Of a stretch of 64,000 nt of DNA, positions 35,625 to 47,500 are shown piece by piece. Numbering within the stretch: the stretch's first letter is position 1; each line of letters opens with the position of its first letter. The stretch is from Aegilops tauschii subsp. strangulata (lineage: Eukaryota > Streptophyta > Magnoliopsida > Poales > Poaceae): assembly GCF_002575655.3 (NCBI RefSeq), contig NC_053040.3, positions 364,372,267 to 364,436,266 of the forward strand, in the 5' to 3' direction. The notes under the pieces are model-generated. The model was not told where the DNA came from, ran no database searches, and saw only the letters and a program-made list of their open reading frames with translations. The position numbers and the translations under genes are program-made.

Positions 35625-36063
35625 GCGTGCTAAGAGAGATTGCTTTGTGAAAGCGTGTTCTTCTAGTTTTCATGATAATAAGGACGAAGATCTAAAAGTT
35701 ATTGATGTGTCTCCTATTAAATCTTTGTTTTGCAATATGAATCTTGATAATGATGGGACTGGAGATGAGTCAACTTTAGTTAAAAGGTGTCCCAATGATT
35801 CGGAGTTTTTAGATATTTATGCAAAATTTGGTAAAAGTGGGATTGAAGAGGTCAAAACTTTAGATAGCAATGAACCCACTATTTTGGATTTCAAGGAATT
35901 TAATTATGATAATTGTTCTTTAATAGATTGTATTTCCTTGTTGCAATCCGTGCTAAATTCTCCGCATGCTTATAGTCAAAATAAGGCTTTTACTAAACAT
36001 ATCGTTGATGCTTTAATGCAATCTTATGAAGAAAAGCTTGAATTTGGAAGTTTCTATCCCTAG
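35625..36063 (+). CDS. Athila-lineage gag, second part, after the solo LTR
   Basis: Continues gag with CFVKACSSSFHDNKDEDLK, an acidic stretch and DCISLLQSVLNSPHAYSQN, ending at the TAG at 36061-36063. Its last 38 bases overlap the start of the protease frame (from 36026) in the -1 phase relation, which suggests frameshift expression of protease or simply a decayed junction. The homologous segment in unit 3 (54342-54720) has the same sequence up to its truncation. Confidence 0.7.
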
Positions 36064-36532
36064 AAAAATTTATGATGAGTGGGAACCTACTATTAAAATT
36101 AAAATTAAAGATCATGAATGCTATGCTTGGTGTGATTTGGGTGCTAGTGTTTCCACGATTCCAAAAACTTTGTGTGATTTGCTAGGTTTCCGTGAATTTG
36201 ATGGTTGTTCTTTAAACTTGCACCTTGCAGATTCCCCCATTAAGAAACCTATGGGAAGAATTAATGATGGTCTTATTATTTCAAATAGGAACTATGTGCC
36301 CATATATTTCATTGTTCTTGATATAGATTGCAATCCTTCATGTCCTATTATTCTTGGTAGACCTTTCCTTAGAACGATTGGTGCAATTATTGATATGAAG
36401 GAAGGGAATATTAGATTCCAATTTCCGTTAAGGAAAGGCGTGGAACACTTCCCTAAAAAGAAAATAAAATTACTTTATCAATATATTATGAGAGCTACTT
36501 ATGGATTGCCTGCCAAAGATGGCAATACCTAG
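36026..36532 (+). CDS. Athila-lineage aspartic protease
   Basis: The frame holds YAWCDLGASVSTIPKTLCDLL, where DLGAS is the active-site motif variant typical of Athila-type elements, and CPIILGRPFLRTIGAIIDM, the conserved ILGRPFL block. It ends RATYGLPAKDGNT and a stop at 36530-36532, and the sequence then passes directly into the 3' non-coding region. RT, RNase H and integrase are absent. Retropepsin processes gag. It is a short enzyme and the residues visible look intact. Confidence 0.75.
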   Translation: MKKSLNLEVSIPRKIYDEWEPTIKIKIKDHECYAWCDLGASVSTIPKTLCDLLGFREFDGCSLNLHLADSPIKKPMGRINDGLIISNRNYVPIYFIVLDIDCNPSCPIILGRPFLRTIGAIIDMKEGNIRFQFPLRKGVEHFPKKKIKLLYQYIMRATYGLPAKDGNT

Positions 36533-39275
36533 ATCTATCCTTGCCTTTATGCCTAGCTAGGGGCGTTAAACGATAGTGCTTGTTGCGAGGCAACCCAATT
36601 TTATTTTTGTTTCTTGCTTTTTGGTTCTGTTTAGTAATAAATTTTTGATCTATCTTCTGGTTAGATGTGTTTTCATGTTTTAATTAGTGTTTGTGCCAAG
36701 TAAAACCTATAGGATCTTCTTGGATGATAGTTTTTTGATCTTGCTGAAAAAAATCAGAAACTTTCTGCTCACGAAAACAATTGTTAAAAATCACCAGAAC
36801 GTGATAAAATACTGATTCCAATTGCAGTAGATCAATAAACAAATTATCTAGGTCGTCCTATTTTGGTAGAATTTTTGAGTTACAGAAAGTTTGCGTTTGA
36901 TACAGATTACTACAGACTGTTCTGTTTTTGACAGATTCTGTTTTTCGTGTGTTGTTTGCTTATTTTGATGAATCTATGGCTAGTAATGGAGTTTATGAAC
37001 CATACAGAAGTTGGAATACAGTAGGTTAAACACCAATATAAATAAATAATGAGTTCATTACAATACCTTGAAGTGGTGTTTTGTTTTCTTTCGCTAACGG
37101 AGCTCACGAGATTTTCTGTTAAGTTTTGTGTTGTGAAGTTTTCAAGTTTCGGGTAAGGATTTGATGGATCATGGAACAAGGAGCGGCAAGAGCCTAAGCT
37201 TGGGGATGCCCAAGGCACCCCATGGTAAAATCCAAGGACACCAAAAAGCCTAAGCTTGGGGATGCCCCGGAAGGCATCCCCTCTTTTGTCTTCGTCCATC
37301 TGTAACTTTACTTCGAGCTATATTTTTATTCACCACATGATATGTGTTTTGCCTGGAGCGTCTTGTATGATTTGAGTCTTTGCTTTTTAGTTTAACATAA
37401 TCATCCTTGCTGTACACACCTTTTGAGAGAGACACACATTATTCGGAATTTATTAGAATACTCTATGTGCTTCACTTATATCTTTTGAGCTAAACAATTT
37501 TGCTCTAGTGCTTCACTTATATCTTTTAGAGCACGATGGTGGTTTTATTTTATAGAAATAATTGATCTCTCATGCTTCACTTATATTATTTTGAGAGTCC
37601 TTTAAAATTAGTCCTAATATGATAGGCATCCAAGATAAAAACTTTAAAGTGCATTGAATACTAAGAGAAGTTTGATACTTGATGATTGTTTTGAGATATG
37701 GAGATAGTGATATTAAAGTCGTGCTAGTTGAGTAGTTGTGAATTTGAGAAATACTTGTGTTGAAGTTTGCAAGTCCCATAGCATGCACGTATGGTGAACG
37801 TTGTGTAACAAATTTGAAACATGAGGTGTTCTTTGATTGTCATCCTTATGAGTGGCGGTCGGGGACGAGCGATGGTCTTTTCCTACCAATCTATACCCCT
37901 AGGAGCATGCGCGTAGTGCTTGGTTTTTGATGACTTGTAGATTTTTCAATAAGTATATGAGTTCTTTATGACTAATGTTGAGTCCATCGATTATACGCAC
38001 TCTCAACCATCCACCATTGCTAGCCTCTTCGGTACCGTGCATTGCCCTTTCTCACCTTGAGAGTTGGTGCAAACTTCGCCGGTGCATCCAAACCCCATGA
38101 TACGATACGCTCTATCACACATAAACCTCCTTATATCTTCCTCAAAACAGCCACCATACCTACCTATTATGGCATTTCCATAGCCATTCCGAGATATATT
38201 GCCATGCAACTTTCCACCGTTCCGTTTATTATGACACGCTTCATCATTGTCATATTGCCTTGCATGATCATGTAGTTGACATCGTATTTGTGGCAAAGCC
38301 ACCATGCATATTATTTCATACATGTCACTTTTGATTCATTGCCCATCCCGGTAGACCGCCGGAGGCATTCATGTAGAGTCATACCTTTGTTCTAGTATCG
38401 AGTTGTAATCATTGAGTTGTAAATAAATAGAGGTGTGATGATCATTATTAATAGAGCATTGTCTCAAAAAAAGAGAAAGGCCCAAAAAAAGGGACAATGC
38501 TACTATCCTTTTTCCACACTTGTGCTTCAAAGTAGCACCATGATCTTTATGATAGAGAGTCTCTTGTTTTGTCAGTTTCATATACTAGTGGGAATTTTTC
38601 ATTATAGAACTTGGCTTGTATATTCCAACAATGGGCTTCCTCAAATGCCCTAGGACTTCGTGAGCAAGCAAGTTGGATGCACTTAGTTTCTTTTGTTGAG
38701 CTTTCATACATTTATAGCTCTACTGTATACATTGCATGGCAATCCCTACTCCTTGCATTGACATCAATTGATGGGCATCTCCCTAGCCCGTTGATTAGCC
38801 GCTTCAATGTGAGACTTTCTCCTTTTTTGTCTTCTCCACACAACCCCCATCATTATATTCTATTCCACCCATAGTGCTATATCCATGGCTCATGCTCATG
38901 TATTGCGGGAAAGTTGAAAAAAGTTTGAGATTACTAAAGTATGAAACAATTGCTTGGCTTGTCATCGGGGTTGTGCAAGATGAGAGCATTCTTGTGTGAC
39001 AAAAATGAAGCATGGCCAAACTATATGATTTTGTAGGTATAAGCTTTCTTTAGCTATGTTATTTCGAGAAGACATAATTGCTTGATTAGTATGCTTGAAG
39101 TATTATTATTTTATGTCAATATTAAACTTTTAGCTTGAATCTTTCGGATCTGAACATTCATGCCACAATAAAGAAAATTACATTGAAGAATGTGCTAAGT
39201 AGCATTCCACATCAAAAATTCTGTTTTTATCATTTACCTACTCGATGACGAGCATGAATTAAGCTTGGGGATGCT
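36533..39275 (+). other. Athila-lineage 3' non-coding internal region, unit 2
   Basis: Parallel to 28980-31759. It contains the duplicated motif CCTAAGCTTGGGGATGCC near 37190-37270 and AT-rich sequence. The longest plus-strand frames (for example near 38042) are not conserved in reading frame between the two copies, so I call it non-coding. It ends in GAATTAAGCTTGGGGATGCT (polypurine-like) before the next LTR. Confidence 0.75.
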
Positions 39276-39641
39276 TGATACGTCTCCAACGTATCTATAA
39301 TTTTTGATTGCTCCATGCTATTATATATTCTGTTTTGGATGTTTAATGGGCTTTATTATACACTTTTATATTATTTTTGGGACTAACCTATTAACCCAAG
39401 GCCCAGTGCAAATTGCTGTTTTTTTTGCCTATTTCAGTGTTTCGCAGAAAAGGAATATCAAACGGAGTCCAAACGGGATGAAACCTCCGGGAGCGTGATT
39501 TTTGGAACAAACGTGATCCAGAGGACTTGGAGTGGACATCAAGCAATCAACGAGGAGGCCACGAGGCAGGGGGCGCGCCCTCCACCCTCGTGGGCCCCTC
39601 GTGACTCCACCGACCTACTTCTTCCTCCTATATATACCTAC
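39276..39641 (+). repeat. Athila-lineage LTR, units 2/3, left part
   Basis: Starts TGATACGTCTCCAACG and is interrupted after TATATACCTAC by the Tekay-type element. CCTAC (39637-39641) is the left target duplication. The insertion point lies immediately downstream of the LTR TATA box. Confidence 0.85.
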
Positions 39642-42600
39642 TGTAACGCCCGGATAATCAAGCTACAGTAATCTCACGCTAATGGTGTCACGTCACCAAA
39701 GTTACTGTTGCTAATCTACCGTTAAGTCAAACCGTTTCAAAATTCAAATTTAAATTAAAGTCGACAATAAGAGTTTTTCAAAATTTAAAACAAAAATGTT
39801 CGGGAGATGCCATATTTTGCATAAGTAAATATGGTGTAATAAACACATTTTTATAAAATGCCTAGATAATTTAAAATGATTTAAAATAGAAAAGAAAATA
39901 AATAAAAGAAAGAAAATACAAAAGAGAAAACAAACAAAAAAAGAAAGAAGAAAACCCCCTGGACCGTGGGCCAACTGGGCCAACCCACCAGGCCCAGCCG
40001 GCCAACCCACCCACTCCCTTAACCCCCCTGGACCCCGACCCACCCCCACCGACACCCCACTCCTTCCCCAAAATATCTCCCCCTCTTACCCCGATTGGAT
40101 CGGGATCGAGGAGGAGCCGCCGACGCCGCCTCGCCCTCGCCGGCCTGCCTCCTCCACCCCCGCCGGCCTGCTTCCCCTCGACGCCGTCGTCCCCATCGAC
40201 CACCTCGCGCCCCACTGCCACTCCCCTACGGCCACCGTGAGCACGCGCCCCTCCTCTCTCTCTCCCCTGTCTCCCACGCGCTCGCCGTGCCCCGTGCGCG
40301 CCCGCGCACGCATCGCCCCGGCGACCGCCGCTTGCGCTCGCGTGCCCCTGGCCTTCGCTCGCCCCCGACGCCAGCATCGCACTCGCGCCCCTGCCACCGC
40401 GCCCCTACCCCGCAACGCCCTCGCGCGTGCACGCCGCCCGCCTCACCTTGCTCGCCTCCTCCGTGCCCGCTCTCCGTCGGCCCCGTGCTCGTCGTCCACA
40501 CCGGCCCAGCAAGCGAACCCCACTGCTCGCCGCCTGCCTGCCCGACCCCGCTCCGCTGCCGCCCGTCGCTCCTCTCATCCCACCCGCTCCGGCCACTAGC
40601 GACTGGCCTCGCCGCGGCCGAAGCCTCCCTCGCCCGCCACCGCAGTCGTCCCTCCGCCGCCTCCCTTGGCCTGGCCGCCGGCGCCGGCGTGCTCCGCGCG
40701 CGCCCAGCGCCCTCGGGCATGCGCCCCTCGGGTTGCGCCCGCACCCCCTGCACACGGCGCCCGTCGCCCGCTGCGCCCGCTTGGGCGCACACCCGCACCC
40801 GAGCGCCCAAACCCGATAGGCCCCTATGGGCCTATGACATATGGGCCCCGCCACAGAACGTAAAAAAAGAATTAAAAATATATATAATTAATTAATTAAT
40901 TAAGTTAATTAATTCTGTTTAAATTAATCTAATTAATTAGTTAATTTAATTAAACAGTAATTAATTAGCTAAACCCTAATTAAACTAAGCACTGTATGAC
41001 ATGCGGGACCCACACGTAGTTGACCCGGTCAACTGCACAGTTGACTGCTGACGTCAACAGGATGTCATGCTGACGTCATCTTTTACTATTCTGGATAATG
41101 TTGTATTAAATTAATTAAATAAATGCTAAAATTAATTTAGATCTTTTAAAAATCATATTAAATAATCCGTATCTCGGATGAAAATACTTTCTACATGAAA
41201 GTTGCTCAGAACGACGAGACGAATCCGGATACGCAGCCCGTTCGCCCGCAATACATCCCTAACATATCAAACTCGCAACTTTCCCCGTCCGTTTCATCTG
41301 TCTGAAAATGTGAAACATCGGGAATACTTTCCCGGATGTTCCCCCCTTCGCCGGTACCACCTACTGCCGCGTTAGGACACACCTAGCACCGCTCATTGTC
41401 ATGTCACGCATCGTCATGCTTATGTTTGCATTGTATTTACTGTTTCTTCCCCCTCTTCTCTCCGGTAGACTACGAGACCGACGCTGCTGCTGTCCAGTTC
41501 GACTACGGAGTTGACGACCCCTCCTACTTGCCAGAGCAACCAGGCAAGCCCCCCCCCTTGATCACCAGATATCGCCTATTCTTCTCTATACTGCTTGCAT
41601 TAGAGTAGTGTAGCATGTTACTGCTTTCCGTTAATCCTATCCTGATGCATAGCCTGTCCTTGCTACTACTGTTGTTACCTTTACCTGCAATCCTACATGC
41701 TTAGTATAGGATGCTAGTTTTCCATCAGTGGCCCTACATTCTTGTCCGTCTGCTGTGCTATACTATCGGGCCGTGATCACTTGGGTGGTGATCACGGGTA
41801 TATACTTATATACTATATATATGACACCTGTGGTGACTAAAGTCGGCTCGGCTCGTAGGAGTACCCGCAAGTGGATCTTTGTGGCAGAGCGACAGGGCAG
41901 GTTGAGACCACCTAGGCGAGAGGTGGGCCTGGCCCTGGACGGCGTCCGTGGTTACTTCAACATAACACGCTTAACGAGTTCTTGGTATTTGATCTGAGTC
42001 TGGCCATTTGGTCTATACGCACTAACCAGCTACGCGGGAACAGTTATGGGCACTCGACGTCGTGGTATCAGCCGAAGCTCTTTTTGACGTCAGCGACTGA
42101 GTGGCGCGAGCCGCATTGGACCGTAAGCTCGCGCTTGTATTAAGGGGGCTAGGTCTGCTTCCGGCCGCGTACGCAATGTGCAGGTGTGCAATGGGCGATG
42201 GGCCCAGACCCCTGCGCGCATAGGGTTTAGACCGACGTGCTGACCTCTCTGTTGAGCCTAGGTGGGGCTGCGACGTGTTGATCTTCCGAGGCCGGGCATG
42301 ACCCTGAAAAGTGTGTCCGGCCAAATGGGATCGAGCGTGTTGGGTTATGTGGTGCACCCCTGCAGGGAAGTTTATCTATTCGAATAGCCGTGTCCCTCGG
42401 TAAAAGGACGAGCCGGAGTTGTACCTTGATCTTATGACAACTAGAACCGGATACTTAATAAAATACACCCTTCCAAGTGCCAGATACAACCCAGTGATCG
42501 CTCTCTAACAGGGCGACGAGGAGGGGATCGCCGGGTAGGATTATGCTATGCGATGCTACTTGGAGGACTTCAATCTACTCTCTTCTACATGCTGCAAGAT

Positions 42601-43208
42601 GGAGATGGCCAGAAGCGTAGTCTTCGATAGGACTAGCTATCCCCCTCTTATTCTGGCATTCTGCAGTTCAGTCCACTGATATGGCCCTTTACACATATAC
42701 CCATGCATATGTAGTGTAGCTCCTTGCTTGCGAGTACTTTGGATGAGTACTCACGGTTGCTTCTCTCCCTCTTTTCCCCCTTTCATTTCTACCTGGTTGT
42801 CGCAACCAGATGCTGGAGTCCAGGAGCCAGACGCCACCGTCGACGATGACTCCTACGACACTGGAGGTGCCTACTACTACGTGCAGCCCGCTGACGACGA
42901 CCAGGAGTAGTTAGGAGGATCCCAGGCAGGAGGCCTGCGCCTCTTTCGATCTGTATCCCAGTTTGTGCTAGCCTTCTTAAGGCAAACTTGTTTAACTTAT
43001 GTCTGTACTCAGATATTGTTGCTTTCGCTGACTCGTCTATGATCGAGCACTTGTATTCGAGCCCTCGAGGCCCCTGGCTTGTATTATGATGCTTGTATGA
43101 CTTATTTATGTTTTAGAGTTGTGTTGTGATATCTTCCTGTGAGTCCCTCACCTTGATCGTACACATTTGCGTGCATGATTAGTGTACGGTCAAATCGGGG
43201 GCGTCACA
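39642..43208 (+). repeat. Tekay-type 5' LTR (3567 bp)
   Basis: Mosaic structure: an AT-rich start, a strongly GC-rich block (about 40090-40850), an AT-rich palindromic block (about 40870-40985), then mixed sequence with exon-like pieces at 41469-41543 and 42810-42910. It ends GCGTCACA at 43208. Confidence 0.85.
41469..42910 (+). CDS. Possible spliced small acidic ORF inside the LTR
   Basis: Exon A (41469-41543, 75 nt) follows a strong pyrimidine tract ending CTCTCCGGTAG and encodes YETDAAAVQFDYGVDDPSY. It ends CAACCAG before GCAAGC, a GC-type donor. Exon B (42810-42910) follows TTTCTACCTGGTTGTCGCAACCAG and encodes EPDATVDDDSYDTGGAYYY, ending DDDQE and TAG. Exon A ends in phase 1 and exon B begins with the two bases needed, so the joined frame is continuous and compositionally uniform (Asp/Tyr-rich). 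Exon A is conserved at 50906-50980 in the 3' LTR; exon B is missing there because of a deletion. The upstream exon and start codon are not identified. Function unknown. Confidence 0.45.
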
Positions 43209-43210
43209 AG

Positions 43211-43224
43211 TTGGTATCAGAGCC
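43211..43224 (+). other. Primer-binding site (tRNA-Met type)
   Basis: TTGGTATCAGAGCC starts two bases after the LTR end. It matches the usual plant gypsy and copia primer-binding site complementary to initiator tRNA-Met. Confidence 0.85.
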
Positions 43225-43543
43225 GACTGCCTGTAGGAATCCCCCTTTCCACACTCCTTGGCCGAAGTCGAGTCTAGACATTACAAAACTTTTACTAACA
43301 TGGCTGTGTGTCTTACGGGCCCACGTCGCCATTGGCTGGTACTAGGATCTTTTACTCCTCGACCTTTACTCTGGGACTCTGAACTCTCTTCTACTCGGGT
43401 TAAATGAATTTACTAACTCTAACACTAGGATCCTGTGACCGCATTCACCCCAAAGTTGAATAAGCCATAGTTATTTCTTAGAATAGTATTTTGAACAATT
43501 CACACACTGTCATTTGACTCCTTTGAAACATCTTTGCTTTCAG

Positions 43544-44299
43544 ATGGAACCCACGAGGCAGGTCGTGTGCCACACGACGGCCATTGGTGCCTCGGGATCA
43601 CCTGCTGTGCTAGCTGAGATGATGACCTATCTGGGTTATCGCTGGCACCCTGAGTACACCGTCTACGAGGAGTACCAGGACTTTAACCAGGAGCAGTACC
43701 GTGCCATCGTCCACCTCTACTCGCGGGAGTATGACTCCACTACTGTGCTGCACACCGCTCATGGTGTTGGAGTGACCATTGATATGGCTGTCCACGATGC
43801 TGCTTATGCTGCTCTGACACGTCTTCGTGGAGAGTATCGGGAGTTGGACACCTCCCCTTTCAGGCACGTTGCTATCGCATCTGATGTTGGTGCGGAGGGA
43901 TACTATACTGCTGCCTACTCAATTGTCATCCGAGAGCCCTTCTACCATCAGAACCTGGTTCTGCATGCTGATGGGCTGGATCGAGCTAACCGAGCTCTTC
44001 GCCACGAGTTGTACACCACCCGTCAGCACCTTTACCGTGCTCTGACGCTGCTGCACCCCTTTGTTCGATCTAGGGAGCTGCCCCGTTCTGCGATCTACCC
44101 AGCCAGGACTGTGATGCCCCAGGGTGTCGGCTGGCCAGATGTGGGAGGCCACTCTCCCGCACTTGGACCTCTTCTGCCACCTGAGAGTCAGGTTCTGCAC
44201 CAGAGTATTCGCGGACCCCAGGTTGCTGACTTGGAGTTCCCGATGCGACACTACCAGCTTTCAGGCTACACCTACCTCCACAGTACCTCTTGGGATTGA
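43544..44299 (+). CDS. Extra ORF upstream of gag in the Tekay-type element, dsRBD-like
   Basis: ATG at 43544 directly follows an acceptor-like CATCTTTGCTTTCAG. The 251-residue product has no retroviral motif. Residues about 25-95 read YRWHPEYTVYEEYQDFNQEQ, then AIVHLYSREYD and GVGVTIDMAVHDAAYAALTR. The order beta strand, beta strand, beta strand, then a helix with G-x-G-x-T...A...A-A-x-x-A-L resembles a double-stranded RNA-binding motif. This is inference by eye. The rest is Tyr/Arg-rich (LYTTRQHLYRALTLLHPF). The frame is intact to the TGA at 44297-44299, unlike the gag-pol frame. The role in the element life cycle is unknown. Confidence 0.5.
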   Translation: MEPTRQVVCHTTAIGASGSPAVLAEMMTYLGYRWHPEYTVYEEYQDFNQEQYRAIVHLYSREYDSTTVLHTAHGVGVTIDMAVHDAAYAALTRLRGEYRELDTSPFRHVAIASDVGAEGYYTAAYSIVIREPFYHQNLVLHADGLDRANRALRHELYTTRQHLYRALTLLHPFVRSRELPRSAIYPARTVMPQGVGWPDVGGHSPALGPLLPPESQVLHQSIRGPQVADLEFPMRHYQLSGYTYLHSTSWD

Positions 44300-44535
44300 T
44301 GTAGGCTTGCTTGTTAGTGTTAGATGCATTCGCCGCGAGCTTGTGGCCGCCTATGTTGTTTTAGTCTATGTACTGAACTCTGTGTACTGAACTCTATGCA
44401 TGACCCCTTTTGTAAGTTATGCCGACTACTATGTAGTAGCTATCGTGCTCCTTTCATTATGCATGTTTCATCATGAATGATTCTTGTCTTTGCAAATTTC
44501 TCAATGCTGAACTACCCCTGTTATATATTAGCAGG

Positions 44536-47500
44536 ATGGTTAGACCAGGTGGTCGTGGTAGTGGTGGCAATGCCCCACCACCACCTGAGTACATGGCTAG
44601 TATGATCCAACAGTTTGAACTGAACCGCCAATTCATGGAAAATATGATGGCTCAGTTTCCTCGTCCCAATATGGACCAGCAACCAACCCTAGTAACTCTG
44701 CAGGATTTCATGCGCCTCAATCCAACTGTGTACCGCAACTCAACTCAGCCTCTGGATGCTGATGACTGGCTCCGTGACATCACCTATGAGATGGAGTCTG
44801 CCAATGTAGCCCCTGCCCGCTATGTCACCTTTGCTTCCTTCTTTCTGAAGGGACCCGCAGCTCAATGGTGGGACAGCCACAGGCGTACTCTGCCAGCTGG
44901 AACAATCATCACCTGGCCAGACTTCCAAGCTGCTTTCCGTGCCCGCTTCATTCCTCAAGGAGTCATGGACCGGAAGAAGCGTGAGTTCTGCAACCTCACC
45001 CAAGGCAACAAAACTGTTGAAGCTTATCAGCGGGAGTTTCTGGACTTGTCTCGCTATGCTGAAGAGGACATTGCAACTGATGCACGCAGACAGGAGAAGT
45101 TCCATGATGGCCTTCAAGCTGACATCAAGCTTGCACTTCTAGTGCATGACTTTGCTGATTTCGCCACCCTGGTGAACAAGGCCATCAATGTCGAAACTGG
45201 TCTGCGGGAATACCAGAGCTCTCACAGGCGCAACCGTGACACGGGCTCATCTTCGGGCCCGCCCTCACAGAAGCGTAAGATATGGATCCCGAACAGCATG
45301 TACCGTCCAAATGCATCTGCCCCAAGGCAGACCTATGCTGCACCTCGTCTGCCTCCACCACCATCTAGGCAGCCAAGACTTCCAGCTCCACCATCCCAAG
45401 CTCCTGTTCCCACTCCCAATAATGGTCTGTGCTACAAGTGTGGACAACCAGGTCACCGTGCCAGGGACTACAATCAGAATCAGAATCAACTTGCCCTTCC
45501 CGCAGCTGGCCGTGGTAACAACCAGCCCCGCAACAACAATGCTAAGTCTTATGGTCGTGCTCATGCCAACCACGTTGATCTGAACGAAGCTCAAGACCAG
45601 CCTACTACTGTGATGGGTACACTCCTTGTAAATTCAGTACCAGCATCCGTTTTATTTGATACAGGTGCACCGCATTCATTCATGTCATAAGATTTTGCAT
45701 ACAAGCACGACGTTAAATGTGAGGAGATGAACACCTCGGTATTGGTCAAAACCCCCGTGGGACAGTGTCAAACCTCACTGGTTGGCATCGACGTCCCCGT
45801 GGAAATCGAAGGGCTGGAATTCTATGCCTCTCCCATTATCCCGAAGTCGTCTAACATCGACCTCATTTTGGGGATGGATTGGTTGAAAGCGCATACTGCT
45901 TCAATCGTTTGCGCCACTAAGACCGTCCATCTGCTACACCCTTCAGATGAAATAGTTGCTTACCAAGCTCATCTGGTGCAAAATGCCGAGGCCAGGCTCT
46001 ATGCATTGAATGCATTGAACGCTGCACCACTCGAGGGCATTGAAAACATTCCCGTCGTGCGTGAATTCCTCGACGTCTTCCCTGAAGAACTTCCAGGGAT
46101 TCCCCCTGCTAGAGCTGTCGAATTCATCATCGACTTGAAACCAGGCACCACTCGTATAGCCAAGCGACCCTACAAAATGCCGCCGCATGAACTCCTTGAG
46201 CTTAAGGAGGAAATCGACAAATCTCTTCGCAAATGATTCATTCGCCCAAGTTGCTCTCCTTGGGGAGCACCTTCTCTCTTTGTCAAGAAGAAGGATGGGA
46301 CAAACCGATTAGTTCAAGACTACCGTCCTATAAACCAAGCTACCATTCAGAATAAATACCCTCTTCCTCGGATCAATGATCTATATGATCAACTGGCAGG
46401 TTCATCAGTGTTCTCTAAGCTCGACTTGAGGTTGGGTTACCACCAGATCCGTGTTCGCGAAGAGGATATCCCAAAGACCGCCTTCGTTACTCGATATGGT
46501 TCATACGAGTACACCGTCATGTCTTTCGATTTAACCAATGCTCCAGCCACCTTCTCTCGTCTGATGAACTATATATTCATGGATTACCTCGACAAGTTCG
46601 TCGTGGTTTATCTGGATGATATCCTGGTATTTTCCAAGAACGAAGAAGAACATGCTGAACATCTTCGACTTGTGCTGGAAAAGCTACGAGAGCATCAACT
46701 ATATGCCAAGTTCTCCAAATGTGAATTCTGGCTACCGGAAGTAACCTATCTTGGGCATGTCATCTCTAAGGATGGTATTGCCATCAACCCTGAACGAGTC
46801 CAGGCTATCCTTGATTGGACTCCTCCCAAGAACGTTAAGCAAGTCAGAAGTTTTCTCGGTCTCGCCAGCTATTGTTGTCGATTCGTCGAGAACTTCTCCA
46901 AGATCGCCAGGCCTCTGACTAACCTATTGCATAAGGGCGTCAAGTTCCAAAGGACAGACAAATGTCAGGAAAGTTTCTAGGCACTCAAAGACAAGTTGAC
47001 TTCTGCCCCAGTTCTTGCTCCACCTGATACTAAGGACTTCGTCATTTACTGCGACGCTTCCCATCAAGGATTAGGCTGTGTCCTAATGCAAGACCGCAAA
47101 GTGATTGCTTATGCCTCTCGGCAATTGCGCCCTCACGAAGAGAACTACCCAGTTCACGACCTCGAACTTGCTGCTGTCATTCATGCGCTGAAGCAGTGAC
47201 GACATTACCTTCTAGGTAATCATTGCGAGATCTTCACTGACCACCAAAGTCTGAAGTATCTGTTTACTCAGCCAGACCTGAACCTCCGTCAGCAGAGATG
47301 GATGGAGCTTGTTGCAGACTTTGACTTGGGTATTTCCTATACGCCAGGCAAGGCTAATGTAATGGCTGATGCCTTGAGCCGCAAGTCTTACTGCAACCAC
47401 CTCCAGGTTCACAAAGTTCAGCCCTCGCTTGTTGAAGAATTCATGAAGCTGAACCTCCATATTGTTCCTCCGGGTGCACTCGCTCCCCCTCCTAAGGAGT

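Noticed and set aside
40095..40895. Long plus- and minus-strand ORFs (up to 266 codons) in the GC-rich block of the Tekay 5' LTR, and equivalents at 49364-50283
   Set aside because: They are open in several frames because GC-rich sequence lacks stops. The frames are not conserved between the two LTRs, and the products are low-complexity Arg/Pro/Ala.
45265..45594. Hydrophobic minus-strand ORF opposite the Tekay gag
   Set aside because: It is a shadow of the gag Pro/Gln-rich region read in reverse.
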